Positions 55,927 through 64,000 of a stretch of DNA of 64,000 nucleotides are shown in pieces. The stretch is from Lactarius indigo. Lineage: Eukaryota > Basidiomycota > Agaricomycetes > Russulales > Russulaceae. The stretch is from the NCBI GenBank assembly GCA_025766275.1, contig JAFKAC010000035.1, forward strand, positions 372,001-436,000. Direction: 5' to 3'. The notes below the pieces were generated by a model, which saw only the letters and a program-made list of their open reading frames with translations, made no database searches and had not been told where the DNA came from. Every line of letters starts with the position of its first letter. Position 1 is the stretch's first letter. Position numbers and translations under genes: made by a program.

Positions 55927-56439
55927 TGTTACGTTTCGACTCGGACCCTTACTGTACCGGTTGCAGCTACGGCGGTAAGGTAGATTAGCTGCGGACTTAC
56001 CTACGGTGATACGGTGGTGCGATAGGCGATACGATTGATAGCTGACTGAGCGGTACCTGAATGACTCGATACTAGTACAGGTACTAGTAGTATTATGGTT
56101 TGAGATGTTTCTGCGACACGTTGGACGCTACTTTACTGTGACTCATAGCAGCGCTTCTAAGCCTGCTCGATTTGTATTTAAACTGTCTCGCAAAGACCAA
56201 GATACGCCATCTTGGTCTTCTTGAATCGTCACTTGTGTTCTCTCTTTCTCTCTTGTTCTCTTTATCTTGCTTCGCCTTTCGAGCAGTCCGACTCCGCTCG
56301 TGACAATCAGAATCTGTCATAGGTGCGCCTCTGTGTGTTCACCCGTATATCACTTGGGCCTTCGCGTCGTCAAGTCGTCAGCCAAGTTGTTACCACCACC
56401 ACCAAGCTCAAGTCGAGCTAACGTCGTGACGGCGTTACA
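55927..56439 (+). repeat. T10 3' LTR (513 bp)
   Basis: Identical by eye to 48591-49103; ends ACA and is followed by the target duplication TCCGC (56440-56444). Confidence 0.98.
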
Positions 56440-56444
56440 TCCGC

Positions 56445-57235
56445 AGGTCGAACAGAATACCTCCTCCTGGTGGCGGTGGCGGGTCTTCGCCTGGTCCTCC
56501 TATTCCTGGCGGAAGGTCTAATGCGGGTTGTCGTCCGGACGGGGGGTCTCCTCGATCTGACCCTATTGCTCGAAAGATGGCTGCGTTGTCTGCAGTCATT
56601 CGTACACCGGTTTCGGGGTTGATAGGCATGAGGATGTCTCGTGCTTCTTCTCGTATTGCGCGCGTTTCTTCAATCGTGACTTCTTCCATTGCTCTTGTTA
56701 TTGTGGCCATAATGGCTGGTGATCGAATGTGAATTGGCTCTGGTTCGGTAATATGTGCGGACTCAGCTCGTTCGATAAGGAGATCTTGTATTGCTCCTCC
56801 GCTTGTCTCTGTTTGATTTGGCTCTTGTCCTTCGCTTTCGTTGCTTTCGCCTTGGCTCTGTCCCTCTTCTTCTTCCGATATCACTTCTCCAGTAGAGTGT
56901 TCTCGTACTTGCCCGTCGATGGGGCCCCAATCTGCTCGGCTGTTGAGTTCTCGGGCGTCGATATCGCACTGGTATCTGGGTCCTGCTGGTCGTATGACGT
57001 CCCACTGGGAATCTATGGGGTTCCACGTAACCTCTGTCCAACACAGGTGGTCGAAGTTGAACTCAACTGGTTGGAACCTACTAGGTCCGTTGAATTCTAC
57101 AAAATATCCGGTTTCTTCTTGTCTTTCCCTCCAACTTGCGGCTTGTAGGAAGCGCGTGGGTACGTTGCGTTCTCCCCTTCTTGGGAGCGAATACGGACGG
57201 AAGTTCGTCCACTGGTCTCTTGTTGTTACGGCCAC
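56445..57235 (-). CDS. gag: T9 gag, 5' part (N-terminal domain and linker)
   Basis: Starts with GTG at 57235 (ACC-GTG-G context) and runs open to the T10 insertion at FDLR. Contains the conserved N-terminal domain and an acidic stretch with a small EGQSQGESNES variation relative to T10. Continues at 48590. Confidence 0.9.
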
Positions 57236-57254
57236 GGTGTAATCTTGGTCTTAA

Positions 57255-57752
57255 TGTAACGCCGTCACGACGTTAGCTCGACTTGAGCTCTATAGAGGCG
57301 GTAACAACTTAGCGAATATCCTGAAGACGCGAAGGTCCAGTAACAGCGAGTATCTTGAAGACACGAAGGTCCAAGCGAGACGGTGGTGAACACTCGAAGG
57401 TGCACTTCTTAGAGAGTCGATAGAAAGAGAGAGAGAGAGAGAGAGAGAAACAAGTGACGATTCAAGAAGACCAAGATGGCGTATCTTGGTCTTCACAAGA
57501 CAGATTAAATACAAGTCGAGCAGGCTTTCAAGCGCTGCTATGAGTCACAGTGATATAGCGTCCAACGTATCGCGTAAGTAGCTCGAACACTAATACTACT
57601 ACTACTAGTATTAGTGGCGTGGTCCTCAGTCAGCAATCAGCGCGCAATCTCCTATCGTACTCGTAATCGCCTATCGTAAGTCCGCAACTAATCTACCTTA
57701 CCGCCGTAGTTGCAACCGGTACAGTAAGGGTAACAAGCGTCGAACCGTAACA
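57255..57752 (-). repeat. T9 5' LTR (498 bp)
   Basis: One transition away from 42014-42511. The right side carries the TACGA duplication (57753-57757) and resumes T8 RNase H. Confidence 0.97.
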
Positions 57753-57757
57753 TACGA

Positions 57758-60710
57758 CCTAGAATTGCTCGCAATAGTTAAGGCCCTACGGAACTGGCGA
57801 CCACTTCTCGCAGGAGCCCCCCACAAGATTAAAATCTATTCGGACCATCTAAACCTACAATACTGGAAGTCACCGCAGAAGATCAGCAGGCAAGTCGCCA
57901 GGGAAGTACTCGAACTTTCCGAATACGACTTTGAGATTCATCACATTAAAGGAAAGAACAACGGACGGGCAGATGCGCTGTCAAGACGACCGGATTACGA
58001 CCAAGGAGTCGAGGACAACAGCGAAGTAGTAGTTCTACCCCCCGAAGTCTTCGTGTGGACCCTTAACACCGCACGCACCTTCGTCGCAAATCCAAATCTA
58101 CTACAACCACGCCACCAGCAAGACGAAGAGGTGATCAAGATATGGGTCGACCCCTATCACCTCAAGAAAATACAAGGAGAATGGTACAAAGACGGCAGGT
58201 TCGTGATTACCGGACCAGCATCAACTCAACGTGTACTGATACACGACCATCACGACTTGCCAATACATGGCCATCCGGGGATCGCGAAAACTCAACGCAT
58301 CCTGGAGAGACACTACTGGTGGCCGCGACTTCAGAGAGACGTATATGAATACGTGCAAGGTTGCGCAGAATGCCAGAGGAATAAAGTCAACACAAGACCC
58401 ATACGAGCCGCGCTGCATCCCATCACGCCAATACTGGAAGCCACGCCATTTCACACGGTGGCGGTGGACTTCATCACCAAACTCCCCATCTCCAAGGGGT
58501 ACGACAGTATACTAACTGTCACTGACCACGACTGCAGCAAGGCCTCCATCTTCATCCCATGTCGAGAAGAAATCACCGCAGAAGAAACAGCGACTCTGTA
58601 CGTCGCCCAGGTGTTCAAGCGTTTCGGGTTGCCGCGCAAGATAATCAGCGACCGCGACCCCCGCTTCACGTCCAAGTTTACCAGAGAAGTATGCCGCATT
58701 CTGGGAATTCAACAAAACATATCAACCGCATATCATCCACGTACTGATGGACAGTCCGAACGGACCAACCAGTGGCTAGAACAGTACCTACGCTTCTGGG
58801 TAAATGAGCGGCAAGATAACTGGGAGGCTTATCTACCAATCGCTGAATTCGCGCACAACAACTGGCCACATGAACACACCAAAGAGTCGCCGTTCCAACT
58901 TCTGATGGGGTATAATCCACAAGCGGACTGGACGGATAAGCCATCTCCCATTCCCCTCGCGACCGCACGACTGACACAGCTCAAAGAAGCCAGGGACAAC
59001 GCCCAACGCCTCATAAAGAAGGCACAAGAGTCATGGGTGCGCAACAAAGATACGCCCAAGTTCAGCATCAATGACCTCGTATGGCTCGAGGGCAAACATC
59101 TTCGGACCAATCAGCCCACAGCGAAATTAGCAGCGCGACGCCACGGACCCTTTCGGGTGGTACAGGTGATGTCCCCTTACAACTATCGATTGGAACTTCC
59201 CACGCAGTGGAGTATCCACCCAGTGTTCCATATCGATCTTCTCACACCATACAAGCAAACTTCCTTACACGGGGAGAACTTCACACAACCACCACCCGAA
59301 CTGATAGATGGGGAAGAGGAATACGAGGTCGAGGCCATCCTAGACACTCGGCATTTCGGCAGGGGAAGGCGCCTCCAATACCTGATCAAATGGAAAGGGT
59401 ATCCAGACTCGGAGAACCAGTGGGTCAACAAAGATGACGTCTTTGCGCCGGAAGCGCTCCGCCTGTATCAGGAAGCGCAAACCCACGGTAAAAGAGATAA
59501 AGTGGGAGTCGCCCGGACAGAGGATAGTCATCTCCTCTTCCTTCGTTCAACCACCACTCTCATGCCTACTTCCCCACTACGACATGTCACACAAGCGCAG
59601 CTCCTCGACTCCCTCGCAGAAGACGCCCGCACCCTCTTGGCTGAGGACGACGACACCGAAGTTCCCAACACTCAGCTCACGCCATGGACACCTCTTGCGC
59701 CAGCAGAGGGGCCCATCACCGCGCAAGAATGGAGCCACATCATCACCAGATTTCCAGACCCAACAACCACCCCCGACGACGACCGAGCCGTCGTCCACGT
59801 CTTCCAAAACGATCGCGGCGAGCGCGAACCCATCGCCGCTATCCCCCCAAGCGACGACCTCATCGGCGTTCGCGGAATTTTCCCGAGCAACGACCAGCGT
59901 TCAAGCGCTGATGGAGTACGAGTTGGAGGGCTGGAAGAGGGTAGCGGCAGCGTGGCAGAAGGAGCAGTTGGACTCAGCAGCGGCCCGACTGAGGGAGATG
60001 CGCGAGCGACGGCAGCGATGGCGGCAGCTGAGGCTGGCCATGACGACGAAGATTATTACCCGGCGAGACACCCCTTCCTTCGAACGAAATGCGACCCTGA
60101 TAATCCCCTCGTCACGCCCTGGCTCGTCTACTCCGATGGGTCCCCCATGTATCGAGGACGTGTGCGCGTGCCTGGTGCCGCCGATCACCATCCGTTCACC
60201 GCCGCCGAGGACCCCGCGCATGTCATTGCGCCTGAAGGGTTCAGGGCGAACCGATGACCCCATCACATTCGATACCCCATCACCGGGCCAGACGGAGTAG
60301 AGAGGGACGCGTCGCATGTCCAGATCATCGGAGGGGCGGACCCCCTCATACTAGGGGTTATACCCGGCTCGCCTCACGTCTATGGTAAGCCCTTTTATGC
60401 CGAACCTCACGTATCCGCGGCGCTCCGCCCCACGTATCCGCACGAAGACCTTGTTGTCTTCGAGGCGGACAAGATCACCGACCGCGCGCTCAATCGTATC
60501 AACGATGAGTCGCTCACCGCAGAGGTTACGCGCTTCCGCGCGGCCAGCTACGAGCTGGATCGACTTCGAGCGAGGGTGAGTCAGCTCCGCGCAATGATCG
60601 AATGCGCACAGGACGACCGACGCGACGCCATCTACCGCTTGGAGCGCGCCACCACGTTAGAGCGCATTGCCGATGAACAGCGCGATTGGCCGGCTCGCGA
60701 CTTTCGATGA
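57758..60710 (+). pseudogene. T8 pol, 3' part (RNase H, integrase, chromodomain, extension)
   Basis: Resumes at LELLAIVKALRNW. Integrase finger, D,D,E motifs, chromodomain and extension ending WPARDFR-stop at 60708-60710 are complete. One TGA at 60255-60257 (FRANR-stop-PHH; siblings CGA) falls in the extension, downstream of all known catalytic domains. The +1-frame ORF (59584-60300) is open, and that C-to-T change is silent in it. Confidence 0.92.
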
Positions 60711-60741
60711 GCCTGGGGTCTCATGCTAGAAAAGGAGGTGA

Positions 60742-61063
60742 TGTTACGTGTTGACTCAAACCCTTACTGTACCGGTTGCAACTACGGCGGTAAGGTATAT
60801 TAGTTGCGGACTTACTTACGGTGATACGGTGGTGCGATAGGAGATTGCATACGATAGCTGACTGAGCGGTGCCTTGGTGACTCGATACTAGTACAGGTAC
60901 TAGTAGTATTAGGGTTTGCGATGTTTCTGCGATACGTTGGACGCTACCTACTGTGACTCATAGCAGCGCTTCTAAGCCTGCTAGTTTGTGTATTTAAACT
61001 GGCTTGTGAAGACCAAGATACGCCATCTTGGTCTTCTTGAATCGTCACTTGTCTCTCTCTCTT

Positions 61064-61101
<38 letters not shown>

Positions 61102-61244
61102 GCCCAACGTCTCTACATAAGAAGCAGTGCACCTTCGAGTGTTCACCACCGTCTACGCTTGGACCTTCGTGTCTTCAAGGCGTCCCCTAAGTTGTTACCG
61201 CCCCCTTCGAGCTCAAGTCGAGCTAACGTCGTGACGACGTTACA
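60742..61244 (+). repeat. T8 3' LTR (503 bp)
   Basis: Follows GAAAAGGAGGTGA. Identical by eye to the 5' LTR except for a CT dinucleotide fewer. Followed by the GTAGC duplication (61245-61249). Confidence 0.97.
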
Positions 61245-61419
61245 GTAGCGTCCAACGTATCGCGTAAGTACCGCAATCCTAATACTACTACTACCGGTAC
61301 TAGGATCGAGTCATCTCCAACGCCTAACTCCTATCGTAAACTCCGAGTCCGTGACTAATATACCTTACAGCCGTAGCCACAACCGGTACAGTAAGGGTTC
61401 AGTGCGCAGAACTGTAACA
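61245..61419 (-). repeat. T7 5' LTR, second part
   Basis: The outer 170 bp of the T7 LTR after the repeated GTAGC, ending CTGTAACA at 61419 (CCGTAACA in the other LTR). Borders T11 pol. Confidence 0.95.
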
Positions 61420-64000
61420 ATGGGGGAGCCGTCGGAGTAGACGAGCCAGGGTGTGATGAGGGGATTATCAGTGTCGCGTTTCGTTCGAAGGAAGGGGTGT
61501 CTCGCCGGGTAATAATCTTCGTCGTCATGGCCAGCCTCAGCTGCCGCCATCGCTGCCATCGCTTGCGCATCTCCCTCAGTCGGGCCGCTGCTGAGTCGAG
61601 CTGTTCCTTCTGCCACTCCGCCGCCACTCTCCTCCAACCCTCCAACTCGTACTCCATCAGCGCTTGAACGCTGGTCGTTGCTCGGGAAAATTCCGCGAAC
61701 GCCGATGAGGTCGTCGCTTGGGGGGATAGCGGCGATCGGTTCTCGTTCACCGCGATCGTTTCGGAAGACATGGACGACGGCGTGGTCGTCGTCAGGGGTA
61801 GTTGTCGGGTCTGGGAATCGGGTGACGATGTTGGTCCATTCTTGCGCGGTGATGGGCCCCTCTGTTGGTGTAAGAGGTGCCCATGGCGTGAGCTGAGCGT
61901 TCGGGACTTCGGTGTCGTCGTCCTCAGCCAAGAGGGCGTGGGCGTCTTCTGCAAGGGAGTCGAGGAGCTGCGCCTGTGTGACATGTCGCAATGGAGAGGT
62001 AGGCATAAAAGTAGTGGCTGAGCGAAGGAAGAGGGGATGACTGTCCTCTGTCCGAATGACCCCCACTTTATCTCTTTTTCCGTGGGCCTGTGTTTCCTGA
62101 TACAGACGAAGCGCTTCTGGCGCGAAGACGTCATCTTTGTTGACCCACTGATTCTCCGAGTCTGGGTACCCCTTCCATTTGATGAGGTATTGGAGGCGTC
62201 TTCCCCTGCCGAAGTGCTGGGAGTCCAGAATGGCCTCGACTTCGTATTCTTCCTCTCCTTCTATTAATTCGGGCGGTGGTCGTGTGAAGTTTTCTCCATG
62301 CAAAGGGGTTTGTTTGTATGGAGTGAGAAGATCGATGTGAAATACTGGATGAATGCTCCACTGCGTGGGAAGTTCCAGCTGATAGTTGTAAGGAGACATC
62401 ACCTGTACCACCCGAAAGGGTCCGTGGCGTCGCGCCACTAGTTTCGCCGTGGGTTGATTCGTCCGGAGATGCTTGCCCTCGAGCCACACAAGGTCGTTGA
62501 CGCTGAATTTGGGCGTATCTTTGTTGCGCACCCAGGATTCTTGCGCCTTCTTCATAAGGCGTTGGGCGTTGTCTCTAGCCTCCTTTAGTTGCGTCAGTCG
62601 TGCAGTTACAAGGGGGATCGGAGATGGCTTATCAGTCCAATCCGCCTGAGGGTCGTATCCCATCAGAAGCTGAAATGGCGACTGTTTGGTGTGTTCATGC
62701 GGCCAATTGTTGTGCGCGAATTCGGCGATTGGTAGGTAAGCTGTCCAGTTATCTTGGCACTCATTTACCCAGAAGCGCAAGTATTGTTCCAGCCACTGAT
62801 TAGTCCTTTTGGACTGTCCGTCTGTGCGTGGGTGATACGCCGTTGATATGTTTTGCTGGATCCCCAAAATTCGGCATGCTTCTCGGGCGAATTTGGACGT
62901 GAAGCGCGGGTCGCGGTCACTGATGATTTTATGCGGTAACCCGAATCGTTTGAAGACATGAGTTACGTACAGGGCTGCTGTTTCCTCGGCCATGATTTCC
63001 TCCCTACATGGGATGAAGACGGAGGCCTTGCTACAATCGTGGTTGGTGACTGTTAGTATGCTATTGCATCCCTTTGATGGAGGGAGTTTCGTGATGAAGT
63101 CCATTGCCACTGTGTAAAACGGCGTGGCTTCTAGTATTGGCGTGATAGGATGCAGCACGGCCCGTATGGGTCGAGTGTTTACTTTGTTGCGTTGGCATTC
63201 TGCACACCCCTGTACATATTCACATACGTCTCGTCGTAGTCGTGGCCACCAATAGTGTCGTTCCAGGATTCGTTGAGTCCTCGCGATTCCCGGATGGCCA
63301 TGTATTGGCAGGTCGTGGTGGTCATGTATCAGCACACGATGTGTGGATGCGGGCCCGGTTATCACAAACCTGCCATCCTTATACCATTCTCCCTGTATCT
63401 TCTTGAGTTGATGGGGGTCTACCCACATCTTGATGATCTCTTTGTCTTGTTGGTGACGCGGTTGTTGTAGATTCGGATTCGCAATAAAGGTGCGCGCCAC
63501 GTTGAGGGTCCTCACGAAGACTTCGGGGGGGAGGATGACGACTTTATCATTGTCTTCCGCCCCTTGATCGTAGTCAGGTCGTCTTGATAAAGCGTCCGCT
63601 CTTCCGTTGTTTTTCCCTTTAATGAGGTGAATTTCGAAGTCGTACTCGGAAAGTTCGAGTACTTCCCTTGCAACTCGTCGACTAATCTTTTGCGGCGACT
63701 TCCAGTACTGTAGGTTGAGGTGGTCGGAATAGATTTTGATCTTGTGCGGGGCCCCCACGAGCAGTGGCCTCCAGTTCCTCAGGGCTTTGACGATTGCCAG
63801 TAACTCCAAGTCGTAGATGTCGTAATTTCGTTCCGCTTCCGAGAGCGTTGCGGAGTAGTATCCTATGGGGTGTCGTTTTCCGTCAGACTTTTTCTGTAAT
63901 AGGACGGCTCCCACCACGTATCCTGACGCGTCAACCTCTAGTTCGAATGGATCTTGAAGTATCGGATGTGCTAGAACCGGTTCTTCAGTCACGAGGCTTT
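61420..64000 (-). CDS. pol: T11 pol, partial: RNase H to extension, both ends cut
   Basis: Minus-strand pol open over the whole 2581 bp: RNase H VDASGYVVGAVLLQ, YDLELLAIVKAL, integrase finger and core (SDRDPRF, GQSKRTNQ with Lys instead of the usual Glu-Arg pairing partner), chromodomain (EYEVEAILDSQHFG, LIKWKGYPDSENQW) and the first half of the extension up to YSDGSP, where T7 cuts it. Upstream domains lie beyond 64000. Several missense changes in otherwise invariant places (FHLIKG for HHIKG; GQSKRT for GQSERT, which alters the catalytic Glu) suggest it is not functional although open. Confidence 0.9.

Larger units (their letters stand above)
48591..56439 (+). mobile_element. T10: intact, youngest Gypsy chromovirus (7849 bp)
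   Basis: Plus strand. Identical 513-bp LTRs, perfect TCCGC target duplication, open gag and pol, primer-binding site and polypurine tract all in place. Nothing is inserted in it. It is the reference copy used here to describe the family and the best candidate for an active element in the window. Confidence 0.97.
42014..57752 (-). mobile_element. T9: near-intact Gypsy chromovirus inserted in T8 pol
   Basis: Minus strand. Two 498-bp LTRs differing by one transition, TACGA duplications, complete gag (split by T10) and pol with a single stop codon. Its order, gag at right and pol at left, mirrors T8 and T10. Confidence 0.95.
37655..61244 (+). mobile_element. T8: recent Gypsy chromovirus inserted in the T7 LTR
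   Basis: Plus strand. Target duplication GTAGC on both sides. The LTRs (505 and 503 bp) differ by eye only by one CT unit of a dinucleotide tract. Coding is split by T9 within RNase H. Net length without T9 is about 7.85 kb. Confidence 0.95.
30147..61419 (-). mobile_element. T7: Gypsy chromovirus carrying the nested T8-T10
   Basis: Minus strand: 3' LTR 30147-30605, pol, gag, then a 5' LTR split by T8 into 37365-37654 and 61245-61419. Without the insert it is about 7.7 kb. By eye its LTRs differ by 11 transitions (8 at CpG) and one 1-bp indel over 459 bp. The left flank (GTTAT) and right flank (ATGGG, in T11 pol) do not match. Confidence 0.9.

Overview
The window is a stack of retrotransposons from a filamentous fungus, most likely a mushroom-type basidiomycete (Agaricomycete). 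The reasons are eleven Ty3/Gypsy chromovirus copies whose integrases end in chromodomains, a spliced relic resembling KDZ (Kyakuja-Dileera-Zisupton) transposases with introns of about 50 bp, and decay dominated by C-to-T change at CpG. No complete host gene, tRNA, rRNA or prokaryote-type operon was seen. Such a gene-free nest suggests heterochromatin, perhaps pericentromeric (inference). I name the Gypsy copies T1-T11 from left to right.

Left part (1-10047): T1 (minus) shows only gag and its 5' LTR. It sits against a KDZ-like transposase relic (1592-2841). A hairpin-rich spacer follows, then T2 (minus), a diverged Gypsy relic. T2 is split inside RNase H by a 2973-bp foldback element (4628-7600) that has collinear terminal inverted repeats, 62-bp tandem repeats and a 7-bp target duplication.

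Middle (10048-29623): T3 (plus, two LTRs) is followed by right-hand halves only of T4 (plus), T5 (minus) and T6 (plus). Each half begins where the next element was inserted. This is what remains of a nest T6>T5>T4>T3 after all left-hand halves were lost at T3. T6 is a different subfamily and carries a separate zinc-knuckle ORF after pol. A 523-bp host-like leucine-rich fragment follows.

Right part (30147-64000): a nest five deep, T11>T7>T8>T9>T10, with orientations -,-,+,-,+. The three inner insertions have perfect 5-bp target duplications (GTAGC, TACGA, TCCGC). LTR divergence falls inward: about 2.4% for T7, one SNP for T9, none for T10. T10 (48591-56439) is intact and looks young enough to be active.

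How the elements work: transcription from a TATA-containing LTR probably starts at an ATCTTGGTCTT motif, whose complement lies 2 nt after the 5' LTR. This predicts Tf1-style self-priming without a tRNA. Gag (N-terminal domain, Gly/Pro linker, capsid-like region, CCHC knuckle) is followed in the -1 frame by Pol (protease, RT, RNase H, D60D35E integrase, chromodomain, and a C-terminal extension of about 400 residues). A GGGTTTT slippery heptamer lies in phase in the overlap. The extension overlaps a second conserved ORF in the +1 frame. Gag has no AUG at its apparent start, only a conserved GTG in good context.
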